Of a stretch of DNA of 64,000 bases, positions 9,443 to 18,810 are shown piece by piece. Source of the stretch: Pontibacter mangrovi (GTDB lineage Bacteria; Bacteroidota; Bacteroidia; Cytophagales; Hymenobacteraceae); the NCBI RefSeq assembly GCF_006385705.1, contig NZ_VFRQ01000001.1, forward strand, positions 744,001-808,000. Reading direction: 5' to 3'. Below the pieces are notes generated by a model that was not told the DNA's origin, searched no databases, and saw only the letters and a list, made by a program, of their open reading frames with translations. Position numbers and translations under genes: made by a program. How positions within the stretch are numbered: the stretch's first letter is position 1; each line of letters begins with the position of its first letter.

Positions 9443-10468
9443 CTAATTTGTATTTGTTATGAGTATTGTTTGATTATTTTCCAGTTTGTTCACCCGTACC
9501 CCAAGCGTTTCGGAAACGACAGCCAGGATATTCTCAGGTCCCTCATCCTGCAGGTTCGCCGTTAGCCGCAGCTCTGCCAGTTCCGGCTCCGCCAGCTTTA
9601 CCTCAAAGCCATACAAGTGCTCCAGCATGGCTGCAATATCCTGCAGCGATGTATTGTCGAAAATTACTTTGTTGTCTTTCCAGGAAGTATAAATCGCGGT
9701 GTTCACTTTCTTATGGGCCAGTAGGCCGATATTTCCAGAAATTTCCGCCATCTCGCCTGGCACCAGGTTCAGGCGCTTTATGTTGCCTTGCTTCTCGTAG
9801 TTCAGGCGCACAACCCCCGAGGCCAGCACCACCTGGCTGCGGTTCTCTCTGTTCATCACGTTAAACTCTGTGCCCAGCACCTCTATGGCCGCCCCATCCA
9901 GGGTTTCAACTATAAATCTTTGGCTGTTGGCCGTATGCGTTACGGAGAAGTATGCCTCGCCCGACAACCTTACCTTGCGGGGCGTAATCCCAAACCACCC
10001 ATCGGAGTAAACAGCAGACGAATTGGCATTCAGGACAACTTTGGAGTCGTCCGGTAGCTGCACCGTCAGTTTTTCGCCATACCCCGTCCTGAACCGCGCC
10101 TGTTGGGGCCAGGAAAGCATGAGCACCATACCGCTCACCAACAACAGAACGGTAGAGGCAGCAACCAGCCAGCTGTTACGCTGCCACCAGCCAGGGTGGC
10201 TGCCATAGGCTGGCTCACCCGCTGCCCCTTTTATTTCTGCCTGCAACTCATCCCACACCTCATCCAACACCCCTAACTGCCGGGCTTCTTCTCCCGCCTT
10301 GAGCATCAGCACCAAGTCCTGCGCCTGCCGAAACGCCTCCTGCTTTTCAGGATTTTGAGCCAGCCAGTTTTCCCAGTATAGGGTGCTCTTGGCTGTAGGG
10401 GACTGCACCCACTGTACAAATTGCTCATCAGCTGCAAGATCTGTGGCACTGGCTAGCCGGCTGTTCAT
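9443..10468 (-). CDS. FecR-family anti-sigma regulator
   Basis: A 341-residue single-pass membrane protein. Residues 1-~85 form the cytoplasmic anti-sigma part (EQFVQWVQSPTAKSTLYWENWLAQNPEKQEAF), one membrane helix spans ~100-120 (WLVAASTVLLLVSGMVLML), and the periplasmic FecR domain follows (YGEKLTVQLPDDSKVVLNANS, then VRLSGEAYFSV and FIVETLDGAAIEVLGTEFNV). A C-terminal STN-like unit (DISLQDIAAMLEHLYGF-type, ~270-335) may contact the SusC STN domain. The stop is 4 bp before susC, giving a fecR-susC-susD-susE operon. Usually an ECF sigma gene lies directly upstream, but here the upstream gene is a glycosidase. The partner sigma must be elsewhere; one candidate lies at 31.2 kb. Confidence 0.93.
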   Translation of the reverse strand: MNSRLASATDLAADEQFVQWVQSPTAKSTLYWENWLAQNPEKQEAFRQAQDLVLMLKAGEEARQLGVLDEVWDELQAEIKGAAGEPAYGSHPGWWQRNSWLVAASTVLLLVSGMVLMLSWPQQARFRTGYGEKLTVQLPDDSKVVLNANSSAVYSDGWFGITPRKVRLSGEAYFSVTHTANSQRFIVETLDGAAIEVLGTEFNVMNRENRSQVVLASGVVRLNYEKQGNIKRLNLVPGEMAEISGNIGLLAHKKVNTAIYTSWKDNKVIFDNTSLQDIAAMLEHLYGFEVKLAEPELAELRLTANLQDEGPENILAVVSETLGVRVNKLENNQTILITNTN

Positions 10469-10646
10469 CTATTCGTTCTATATTATAATTCTTTTGCAAC
10501 AATGGGAGCATGCAGCCCTTTTACACTATTAGCCTGAGAGCGTTTAAAATATCCCCCCTTTTTGTTTAAAAATTTTTAAATAAAGTATAAGCAACAGGTA
10601 AACAGATGTTTAAATTAAAAAACAAGAAGGTTATTACTTACTCACC

Positions 10647-13223
10647 TTATTTCTCAAGCCAAACTCCCTGTATTTCAAAACCATACTTCTTCCCCTTGGC
10701 TTCAGCGCCCTCTCCAACTGTCAGCTGCATCTGCTCTACCTCGCTTACCTGTAAAGGCCCTTGGCTGGATGGGGTAAAGCGGAGCGGGTGGAAGCCCGGG
10801 TATGGCCTGGGCAACAGCAGGAAAGAAGATGGCTGCAGGCTTTGCAACGGCACTTCTATCTGCTTCATCTCAGAATTTAGCGTAACGGTGGCGGTATAGG
10901 CAGCGGCATCTGCCGTAATTAACGTAATATTGGCTTTGACTGGCCCTGGGGTAGTGGCGCGGGCCTTCACAACCAGTTTCCTAAACGCCTGCAGCTCCGT
11001 TGCTCTGTTATCCAGCTTATCCCCCACATAGTACTGAAAGCCCATCACTCCTTCCGCAGGCAACCGCTCTACCGCCAGGCGCAGCACAAGCTCACCTGAT
11101 CTAGTGCCTGCCGTATACTGCCGCTCATTGCTTCTCCAGAGGTTCGGGAACGCAACAACTTCCTGATCCGTGGTTGGGTTGAAGAGGCTGAGCCTGGTGC
11201 CGGAGGAGGCGACGAAAGTTTCCCAGGTGTCGCTGGCGGTGTAATCCCAGGCCCAGGGGTTGCCTGGGTGCCCTCCGGGGAACGTGGTGAACTGCCCCTC
11301 CCCTTGCTGCACCATAATTCTATACTTTACAAGCCCGGGCGTCATCAGGTCTGCGGGCAGTTCTGCCTCAAAAGTATAAGGCCTCACCTGCTGCATCTCC
11401 ACGGTTTTCCAAACTCCAGACAGGTTATTGGCGGCCACTGTCACCTTGGCGGCGCTGTCTGCGCCTACTATCCTGGCCACAATTTTCAGTGGCTTGCCGG
11501 CCGTGGCGGTAGTGCCTGGCTGGTGCAGCAGGTCCACTGTACTTATGTTCTGCTTTGGCGCCACAAACTCGCGCAGGCCAATGGCTCCTAAAGCATCTGC
11601 TTTGATCTTTTCTCCCGTTTTGCCGGCGCGGGTAACCAGGTAAGTGCCGGGCTGTATAAGGAAGCGGCCTTCTGCGGCCTGTGCAGTATACTTGTTGCCC
11701 TCGTTTATACCCTGTATGCTGAACTTTTCGCCCAGGTCGGCTAAGGCAAGCTGCATGGGGTGCTGCTGCCACACAATGCGCGTGACCACCTTTTGGGGCG
11801 AGGCTTTGGCAAACGGATCGCGCACATGGATGGCATCCGGCATCACCTCCAGCCGCCACACGCCCTTGCCTACCTTATCCAGAAAGTAGGCGCCGGTGCC
11901 GCTGTACTGCACAACGGCAGAGCTTCCTACGCCCGCTATTTGAGTTAGCTTAGCGATTTGCGTTGGCTTGGTGGCCGTGGAGTTGGAGTAGTAGAACTTC
12001 TCCGGGCTGTTCATCTCGCTCAGCCCCGATGTATAGCTCACCCGAAACACATCGAATACAGTATCGGCAGGGAAAGTGCCGTAGCGCTTGCCCCGCGGCA
12101 ACGCATGAAAGGCTTCTGAGGCGATCATCAAACTTACTGCCTTGGAGGGCGTGTAAGCCAGGTTGAGGTAGTGCGTCTGGTATTCGGTATTGCCGTAGGC
12201 GGTAGCCATCGGGTCGTAGGCAAACTGTGTGGCCCACTGAAATCCTGCCCCCCGAAAGCTTCTCGCCATAGCCGGGTACATGTTCGACTGCAGCACATCG
12301 CCGGCATCAAACTCATACACCATCCGCGCTTTGCCGGCAAACTCCGGAATCGTGTCGAACGGGATGTGATACGTGTCTACGTGCGGCAGGTAGTTGCCCT
12401 GCAGCGTGCGGTTGGCCACCAGCCCCGTTGGGTACCACTGAAAGCTGACGCCCTGGATGTTGGCTTTGGCTACGGCGTCGGCATAGGTTGGCGACTCGCT
12501 GATGTTGTAGAAGATGGGCTTGGTCCAGCCGGTGCCCCGAACAGCGGCCACCATGCGGTTTACAAACTCCGTGGCCCGGGCCTTGGGTCCGCTGTGCTTC
12601 GGCTCGTTGTTGATCTCGGCGGCAATAATAGCCGGGTCGTTCTGGTAAGTAAGCTTGGTATAAGGGTTTACGTGCTGAAAGAACTGCTGCAGGTAACGCT
12701 CCTGCGCCAGAAAAGCTTTCTCCTCCGTTACGGCCTGCTGCTTGTTATAGATGCTGGAGAAGCCTGCTGTCTTCACGTCCGGCTCCGGATAGCCCGAACC
12801 CCAGTAGGCAATAGGCGTCAGCATGATTTTGATGTTGCGCTCTTTGAGTTTGGCGACCAGGTAATCGAACAGGCGCAGGTGCTCATTCTCTAGCAGATTA
12901 CCGACCGAATCCGATATCTCCGTGTCCCACACGTGCACCCGAAACGCATCAATCCCCATCCGGGCGAAGTGGTACACGTCCTGGTCTATCGCTTTTTCCA
13001 GGTCTGCCTGCAGGGCCTGGTGCGAGCGGTAGCCATAGGCAAACGGGATAGTATAGTTCACGCCAAAAAAGGCCGCTTCCTTATTGTTCTTCTGCCAGCG
13101 CAGCACGCCCTGTTTATCTACATACACGCCCTCTTTGCCCTGGGCATGCGTGAGCGTACTGGCAAGGAAGAAACAAACTGCCAACGGTAAAAGCTTTTTG
13201 AATAGCTGTAAAGTATGAATCAT
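10647..13223 (-). CDS. Secreted clan GH-A-like glycosidase with C-terminal beta domains
   Basis: An 858-residue exported protein (signal peptide ~1-27, ending THAQG). Residues ~40-420 look like a TIM-barrel glycosidase of the GH5/clan GH-A type: FRVHVWDTE, KIMLTPIAYWGSGYP, the acid/base motif EINNEP with Glu207, and a plausible nucleophile Glu304 in RMVYEFDAGD at the end of a later strand. The last ~300 residues are beta-sandwich modules, including an ETFVAS-LFNPTTD segment like a carbohydrate-binding domain. Bacteroidota homologues are often just called membrane or secreted protein. Substrate is unknown; the position between the GH13 amylase gene and fecR ties it to the same polysaccharide locus. 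It may be a separate transcript from fecR, given the 178-bp gap. Confidence 0.75.
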   Translation of the reverse strand: MIHTLQLFKKLLPLAVCFFLASTLTHAQGKEGVYVDKQGVLRWQKNNKEAAFFGVNYTIPFAYGYRSHQALQADLEKAIDQDVYHFARMGIDAFRVHVWDTEISDSVGNLLENEHLRLFDYLVAKLKERNIKIMLTPIAYWGSGYPEPDVKTAGFSSIYNKQQAVTEEKAFLAQERYLQQFFQHVNPYTKLTYQNDPAIIAAEINNEPKHSGPKARATEFVNRMVAAVRGTGWTKPIFYNISESPTYADAVAKANIQGVSFQWYPTGLVANRTLQGNYLPHVDTYHIPFDTIPEFAGKARMVYEFDAGDVLQSNMYPAMARSFRGAGFQWATQFAYDPMATAYGNTEYQTHYLNLAYTPSKAVSLMIASEAFHALPRGKRYGTFPADTVFDVFRVSYTSGLSEMNSPEKFYYSNSTATKPTQIAKLTQIAGVGSSAVVQYSGTGAYFLDKVGKGVWRLEVMPDAIHVRDPFAKASPQKVVTRIVWQQHPMQLALADLGEKFSIQGINEGNKYTAQAAEGRFLIQPGTYLVTRAGKTGEKIKADALGAIGLREFVAPKQNISTVDLLHQPGTTATAGKPLKIVARIVGADSAAKVTVAANNLSGVWKTVEMQQVRPYTFEAELPADLMTPGLVKYRIMVQQGEGQFTTFPGGHPGNPWAWDYTASDTWETFVASSGTRLSLFNPTTDQEVVAFPNLWRSNERQYTAGTRSGELVLRLAVERLPAEGVMGFQYYVGDKLDNRATELQAFRKLVVKARATTPGPVKANITLITADAAAYTATVTLNSEMKQIEVPLQSLQPSSFLLLPRPYPGFHPLRFTPSSQGPLQVSEVEQMQLTVGEGAEAKGKKYGFEIQGVWLEK

Positions 13224-13260
13224 AGGTTCTCAGAAAAGGGGATTTACCATAAAAGCCAAA

Positions 13261-13296
13261 GCGGCCTGCACCTATGGTATAATAGGCGCAGGCCGC
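13261..13296 (-). terminator. Hairpin after the GH13 gene
   Basis: GCGGCCTGC (13261-13269) pairs with GCAGGCCGC (13288-13296), and the stem continues inside as CCTAT/ATAGG after one mismatch. The T-run on the minus strand is poor, so it may be a partial terminator or an RNA-stabilising hairpin. Confidence 0.6.
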
Positions 13297-13330
13297 ATGG
13301 TTTATCCCTCTTTTATACTGAAATCTATAC

Positions 13331-16153
13331 TTACTCCGCTGCCTTCACGAGTTTTTGCACCGTGCGGCTGCCTCCGGTAGTCACCTGCAGAAAGTATAAG
13401 CCATTGGCCTCGTGCTGCAGCTTTAAAGGCTGCTGCAATACCTGTTGCGTTTTGGTAACATCCTGGCGGTACACCACCCGGCCGGTAGCGTCCTGCACCT
13501 GCAACTGCACCGGCCCCCGGTAGTTATTATCCAGCTGTACCACCACTGCGCCAGCATTCGGGTTTGGATAGGCCATCAGGCCTGCCCCGGCAGTGAGTTC
13601 GTCTTCCGCAGCAAGTACAACCTTAGACCACGGTAACAGCTCAGGCGCAGGCGTCGCCAGTTTTTGCGTGGTAAACAGCCTGAACTCCCCGGGCTGCAGC
13701 ATGATCGGGCGCTGCGGGTCTGTTACCAGCAGCTCCTGCCCCGTGAAATACTCGTACCAGTTGCCGGCCTGCGGGAAGTTAGCGGCTACTTCCTGATCCC
13801 GGATGTCAAAGTTCCCGATCAGGAACACGTCCATGTCCTCCCCGTCCAGCGTCAGGCGCTTCACCAGGTCTTCGAAGTCGAGGGTGAACTGGCTTGTGCC
13901 AAAGGCCGGCTGCGTGGTTTTCAGCTTGATCAGCGCGGCGTATACCTGGTAGAGTTTCGTCCGGTCCGCGTTGTTCTGGTACTCCCAGTGCAGCGGCTTG
14001 TTGCCGGTGCGACCGTTCTTCTCGATAGACTCATCATACCCAAGCTCCCCAAACTGCCAGATCATCTTTGGCCCGGGAACGGCTAGCGCAAAGGCTGCTG
14101 CCAGCTTGGCGCGGTTCAGGGCGGTGGCCTGGTTTCGGGTGCTGTAGCTGCCTGTCGTCTGCCCGTTTAGCTTCACGTCATACAGAAAGCGCTCTTCGTC
14201 GTGGCTTTCGATAAAGCCGATGGCATGGGGCTGTTGCCAGACTTTGTTTTGGTAAGAGATCCACTGCGGATTGGCGTTCTGCCCTTTGCCCAGGTTGCGG
14301 AAGTCATAGTTGGCATTGGCCCAGAACAGCATGCCATAATCAGCCAGCTCTTTTTCCTCGCTGTTATCGGCAAAATGCTCCAGAATTACATACGCCGACT
14401 CGTCCACAGCGCGGATCTCGTCGTAGATGCGTTTCCAGGTGGCAACGCGGCTGGCGTCGTAAGCGCTCCAGGCCCCTACGTCATCGCCCGAGTTTTGCTG
14501 CGTAAAGCCCTTCGACAGGTCGAAGCGGAAACCATCCACGTTGTACTCGTCCAGCCAATACGCAGTCACCCGCTTCACAAAGGCCTTGGTGGCCAGGCTC
14601 TCATGGTTAAAATCAAAAAACACGCTGAACGGGTGCGTTGCCTGCTGGTTAAAGTATGGATTGTCGGCTGCAGGCCGGTCGCCGTCCCAGTATAGCTTTA
14701 CATACGGGAACTCATAGTCGGCCTGGTTCAGCACCACATCCAGTATAATGGCAATACCGGCCTCGTGTGCCGCATCAATAAAGGCTTTCAAGTCCTCCTC
14801 TGTGCCGTAGGCTTTGTCCGGTGCAAAGTAAAAGGTAGGGTTGTAGCCCCACGACTCGTTGCCGGTAAACTCCATGATGGGCATCAGCTCGATGGCGTTT
14901 ATACCCAGGCGCTTGAAGTAGCTCAAAGTATCGGTCAGGGTTTTGTAGTTGCGGGTAGCCACAAAATCGCGCACCAGTAGTTCGTAAATCACCAGTTGGT
15001 CCACCTCCGGGCGCTCGAAATCCGTTACCTCCCACGCATACGCCGCCTGGTCCGTTTGCAAAACCGACACGATGCCGGAGGCTCCCGCAGGGTATGGCTT
15101 TAAGCCGGGGTAGTTCGCATCCGTCAGGTACTTGTCGTTATCGGGGTCCAGTATTTTTTCTGTGTAAGGGTCTGCCACCGCTATGTCGCCGTCTACCAGG
15201 TACTGGTAGGCAATCTCCTGCCCTGCCGGCAAGTCAGCCAGCCGAAGCCAATAGCGTTCGCCATCGGGGGTGCGGTGCATCAGGTAGTTTTCAGAAGGCT
15301 GCCAGTTGTTAAACTCGCCGATCACATACACAAAGCTCTTGGCAGGGGCATACAGCACCAGCACCGCCTCATCGGCATCCACGTAATTGATGCCGTCCTG
15401 CATGCCGGCGGGCAGCGCCTCCACCAGCGGCTCTGGCTCCACCCTATAGGCAAAGGCGTCGGTCACGGTTTCGTTGGCTGTGGTTGCCTCCACCACTACT
15501 TCGTGGCGCACGCCACGCGCTGCGCCGGTGTTTAAAGTATAAGCTAGCTCCTGCGCCTTCTCCACAAGCGCCAGCTCCTTGCCGTCCTGCAACAGGCGCA
15601 GCGTAGCTGCCTCAGAGGAAGCCGCCACGACCTGCAGGCTGCTGTTGGCCTCCACAAAAAAGAACTCCCGGGTGGGCTGCTGAAACCCGACTGTAAAGGC
15701 ATCTTCATAGACATCTATAACGATGTCTTCTGTCTGGGCCGATCCGCTGCCGTTTTTCAGCAGTAAGCCCAGCTTTACGATAGGCTTGTCGGCGGGTACG
15801 CCAAAGTAGGTGCGCGGCACAAGCGTAATCTGCCATTTATCATCGCCGAGCGGCGTCATTTTGCCGGGCTCGAAAGGGGCGTTCCAGTTTGTCTGCCCGG
15901 CCGGCTGGTACTCAAAGGCACCGCCGGCCTCGGTTGTGCCTGCCCCCGACCAGAGGTATACGTCGCTTGTCTTGCCCAGCAGCCCCTTGGCGCGGCTGTC
16001 GGTGGCCTTCTTCAGGTCAAAGGTGATGGTTACCGGCTCATCAGCGGTCGGGAAAGCCGGTTCTGTGGAGACAACCTGCCCCTGGGCCCGCCACGATAGA
16101 AGCAGCAGGAAAAGCACAAGCGTGCTGCATACTGTAAAGATTCTCATAAGCAA
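13331..16153 (-). CDS. Secreted GH13 alpha-amylase-family enzyme with T9SS sorting domain
   Basis: A 940-residue secreted enzyme that should cleave alpha-1,4-glucans. A signal peptide (~1-25) is followed by two beta modules, the second CBM48-like (YVIGEFNNWQPSENYLMHR, ~280-300), and then the GH13 barrel from ~385. Conserved regions are visible: region II GFRFDLSKG with nucleophile Asp545, region III VILEHF with acid/base Glu592, region IV ESHDEER with Asp652. Region I reads DVVLNQ where most members have DVVxNH, so the usual His is Gln. The last ~75 residues (AYPNPNAGAVVVQL ... LYFLQVTTG ... KLVKA) are a type A T9SS sorting domain, implying export through the type IX system and probable surface attachment. 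First gene of the minus-strand locus. Confidence 0.93.
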   Translation of the reverse strand: MLMRIFTVCSTLVLFLLLLSWRAQGQVVSTEPAFPTADEPVTITFDLKKATDSRAKGLLGKTSDVYLWSGAGTTEAGGAFEYQPAGQTNWNAPFEPGKMTPLGDDKWQITLVPRTYFGVPADKPIVKLGLLLKNGSGSAQTEDIVIDVYEDAFTVGFQQPTREFFFVEANSSLQVVAASSEAATLRLLQDGKELALVEKAQELAYTLNTGAARGVRHEVVVEATTANETVTDAFAYRVEPEPLVEALPAGMQDGINYVDADEAVLVLYAPAKSFVYVIGEFNNWQPSENYLMHRTPDGERYWLRLADLPAGQEIAYQYLVDGDIAVADPYTEKILDPDNDKYLTDANYPGLKPYPAGASGIVSVLQTDQAAYAWEVTDFERPEVDQLVIYELLVRDFVATRNYKTLTDTLSYFKRLGINAIELMPIMEFTGNESWGYNPTFYFAPDKAYGTEEDLKAFIDAAHEAGIAIILDVVLNQADYEFPYVKLYWDGDRPAADNPYFNQQATHPFSVFFDFNHESLATKAFVKRVTAYWLDEYNVDGFRFDLSKGFTQQNSGDDVGAWSAYDASRVATWKRIYDEIRAVDESAYVILEHFADNSEEKELADYGMLFWANANYDFRNLGKGQNANPQWISYQNKVWQQPHAIGFIESHDEERFLYDVKLNGQTTGSYSTRNQATALNRAKLAAAFALAVPGPKMIWQFGELGYDESIEKNGRTGNKPLHWEYQNNADRTKLYQVYAALIKLKTTQPAFGTSQFTLDFEDLVKRLTLDGEDMDVFLIGNFDIRDQEVAANFPQAGNWYEYFTGQELLVTDPQRPIMLQPGEFRLFTTQKLATPAPELLPWSKVVLAAEDELTAGAGLMAYPNPNAGAVVVQLDNNYRGPVQLQVQDATGRVVYRQDVTKTQQVLQQPLKLQHEANGLYFLQVTTGGSRTVQKLVKAAE

Positions 16154-16509
16154 GCCATTATACTTTTATAAGCAAAAAAGAAGAAACAACCCATATCTGG
16201 GGGACACAGCATCTATGCAAAAAAAGCATGGATTAATAGCAAGTTATACAACATTGGCACAAGTAAAAACTTTGTTTAAACACTGGGCAAACGCCGCCTA
16301 TATACCGGCAGCTAGATCTTTCGGCGCAAAAAACTATTTATACTTATCTATCAATAAGTTAACCCTCCCAACAAAAATCCAGGAATTGGATTATATAATT
16401 ATTATGTATATTGCCTGCCTCGGAGAGTTCAATCTGATTATAGGTTACAGCCTTTAATTTTTGAAGCGATATTTCCGGCCACCTAACTGAAAAATTTAGA
16501 AAAATCACT
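16154..16509. other. AT-rich divergent intergenic region
   Basis: This 356-bp spacer lies between the divergent GH13 and PAS-kinase genes and must hold both promoters. It is clearly more AT-rich than its flanks. I see two TATACTT words (near 16161 and 16337) and a small inverted repeat ATGC-A7-GCAT at 16215-16229. No clear TAnnTTTG box was found on either strand and no small gene. Confidence 0.6.
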
Positions 16510-18363
16510 TTGCAACCAGAGGTCCTACAAGGCTCCACCCAAAGCCGCTCTCAGGATTTTTATAGCGCCATCCTGGCCAACAGCCCGCACCATACGCTTG
16601 TACTGGGCCCGGAGCGGCTATTTACCTTTATAAGTGATGCTTTAGCCACGGCGCTGGGTTACAGGCCCGAGGAGCTGCTGGGAACTTCGCTCATCGACTT
16701 GCTGCACCCCCAGGACTTTTCCGCCGCCCAGGAAGCGCTTGATGCCCTGTTGATCACTGATCAGCTTAGCTTTCCCCCTTTCCGGTTAATGGCCAAGAAC
16801 GGAGCGTTTGTATGGTTCGAGGGCGCTGCGAAAAACATGCTGCAACACGCGCAAATCGCAGGTATACTGTTGCACATACAACAGGTGCCGGGTGCAGGCG
16901 TGTCAGCCCAATATGTGCATCAGGCATACTATGAGTCGCTTTTCTTCGAGCATCCTGATGCTGTGTTTACGCTGGACCTGCAGGGGTGCTTCCAGAAGGT
17001 GAACAGGCACATGGAAACCCTGACAGGCTATCCCGACGATCAGCTACTCGGGGCCAGCTATTCCCTGCTGCTACACCCGGAAGGCTACGAAGATGCCGAA
17101 AAAGCCATGCAGAACGTATGGGCTGGCCAGTCATACTCCCTGGAGGCAAGCATCCTGACCAGGCAAGGCAAGCGCAAAGAGATCAGCATCGCAGTGATCC
17201 CGGTCTTTTTTAAAGGAGTGCTGCTTGGCGCCGAAGGCATAGCCCGCGACATTACCGAGGAAAAAAAGCGGCAGCGTGAGGTGGAGCAGCTTTCGCTGAT
17301 GGCCAGCAAAACGGTGAACGGGGTGGTGATTATGGATGCGAAAGGGCGCATAGAATGGGTGAATGACGGCTTTTGCCGCCTAACCGGGTATAACCGCACC
17401 GAAGTGGTGGGCCATGTGCCCAGCCATCTGCTGCAGGGTGCCGGCACCGACCCTGCCGTACGGAGCAGAATCTTCCAAAAGTATGAGGAGAAGAAGCCGT
17501 TTTCGGAGGAGGTGCTGAACTACCGCAAAACCGGCGAGCAGCTTTGGCTCTGCATAGATGTAATGCCTATTTTTGACCAGGACGGGGAACTGATAAACTA
17601 TGTGGCCATCCAAACCGATGTAACGGAGAAAAAGGAGGCCGAGAAGAAACTGCTGAAGCTGGCAGATGACCTCTACAAGCACAACCTGGACCTGCAGCAG
17701 TTCACTTACATGATCTCGCACAACCTGCGGGCGCCGCTGGCCAATGCGCTGGGCCTGAGCCAGCTCATGCAAAGGCTCTCGAAGGAGAGCGACAGCTTCG
17801 ATACCGCCGTGGTCAAACTCCATGACTCTGTGCACCAGCTCGACGAGGTGGTGCGGGACATAAACCAGATCCTGTCGCTGCGCGATTCAGGCCGTGTTGC
17901 CTCCCGCCAAAAGGTATGCCTGCTGCAAGTATGCCACGAGGTGCTGGACCACCTGCAACAGGAAATAACACACACCAACGCAAAGGTAACGGTTCAGATC
18001 AGCCCCGATGTCTGCCTGATCTCCATACACGCCTACCTGTACAGCATCCTGTACAACCTCTTGTCTAACAGTTTAAAGTATAGGTCGCAGGAGCGGGCAC
18101 TGGAGCTGACGATTGCCGCCGAGCGGGATGCGCGCGGCTATGTGCTTACCGTTAGCGACAACGGCTCCGGCATGGAAAAGCACCTGGTGCAGCACCACTT
18201 GTTTCAGCTGTACAAGCGTTTCCACCCCAACACATACGGCAAGGGCATCGGACTTTTCCTGGTAAAAACGCAGGTGCAGGCCCTGAGCGGAAAGATAGAA
18301 GTGGAAAGTGCCCCTGAAGCGGGTACAACATTTAAGATATATTTAGGAGCAAAGCATGTTTAA
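16510..18363 (+). CDS. Soluble multi-PAS sensor histidine kinase
   Basis: A 617-residue kinase with no membrane segment. Three PAS domains are visible: ~18-125, ~140-250 and ~262-378, each ending in a PAC-like segment (ARDITEEKKRQ, QTDVTEKKEAEKK). The HisKA H-box is FTYMISHNLRAPLA with phosphoacceptor His404. ATPase boxes follow: N (NLLSNSLKYRS), G1 (DNGSGM) and G2 (GKGIGLFLV). The start is TTG; no in-frame ATG lies nearby and a stop is 46 bp upstream, so a TTG start is the simplest reading. It overlaps the receiver gene by 8 bp, indicating translational coupling. The sensed signal (light, redox or a ligand) cannot be told. The T9SS/Sus genes are divergently placed. Confidence 0.9.
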   Translation: MQPEVLQGSTQSRSQDFYSAILANSPHHTLVLGPERLFTFISDALATALGYRPEELLGTSLIDLLHPQDFSAAQEALDALLITDQLSFPPFRLMAKNGAFVWFEGAAKNMLQHAQIAGILLHIQQVPGAGVSAQYVHQAYYESLFFEHPDAVFTLDLQGCFQKVNRHMETLTGYPDDQLLGASYSLLLHPEGYEDAEKAMQNVWAGQSYSLEASILTRQGKRKEISIAVIPVFFKGVLLGAEGIARDITEEKKRQREVEQLSLMASKTVNGVVIMDAKGRIEWVNDGFCRLTGYNRTEVVGHVPSHLLQGAGTDPAVRSRIFQKYEEKKPFSEEVLNYRKTGEQLWLCIDVMPIFDQDGELINYVAIQTDVTEKKEAEKKLLKLADDLYKHNLDLQQFTYMISHNLRAPLANALGLSQLMQRLSKESDSFDTAVVKLHDSVHQLDEVVRDINQILSLRDSGRVASRQKVCLLQVCHEVLDHLQQEITHTNAKVTVQISPDVCLISIHAYLYSILYNLLSNSLKYRSQERALELTIAAERDARGYVLTVSDNGSGMEKHLVQHHLFQLYKRFHPNTYGKGIGLFLVKTQVQALSGKIEVESAPEAGTTFKIYLGAKHV

Positions 18364-18754
18364 GAAAGTATACATTGTAGACGACGACGAGGTAAGCATC
18401 TTTCTGGCAGAGGCTATTATGGAGGCGGAGTGTTTTGCGGCGGAGTGCAAAGGCTACCTGGATGCCCAGAAAGCACTGAACGACTTGCTGGAGAGCGCCC
18501 ATAACGGCAACCCGGACGCGCTTCCGGAAATCATTTTCCTTGACCTGAACATGCCTTTCCTGAGCGGGTGGGACTTTCTGGAGGCGCTCGTTCCTGTGGA
18601 GCGTGATCTGAAAGACCGCTGCCGAATTTACATACTTACATCTTCGGTGGATGAGCAGGAGCGCCGCCGCGCCGCCAACACCGCTCTGGTAGCCGGCTTT
18701 CTGCAAAAACCCCTGGAAGACGAGCTGCTGCTACAACTCAAACAATGTTCCTGA
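18356..18754 (+). CDS. Single-domain (CheY-like) response regulator
   Basis: A 132-residue receiver domain with no output domain. The acidic triad DDD at residues 9-11, phosphoacceptor Asp63 (FLDLNMP), a Thr/Ser near 100 (YILTSSVDE) and Lys in QKPL near 118 are all present. It begins 8 bp inside the upstream kinase gene and lies 56 bp before a second kinase. Lacking a DNA-binding part, it probably acts by protein contact, for example as a phosphate shuttle between the two kinases. This type of small regulator next to PAS kinases is common in Cytophagales. Confidence 0.93.
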   Translation: MFKKVYIVDDDEVSIFLAEAIMEAECFAAECKGYLDAQKALNDLLESAHNGNPDALPEIIFLDLNMPFLSGWDFLEALVPVERDLKDRCRIYILTSSVDEQERRRAANTALVAGFLQKPLEDELLLQLKQCS

Positions 18755-18810
18755 CAAACAGCGAACATACTTACAATACCTGACTGCCAGCCACACAAAC
18801 TTAGTACCTT

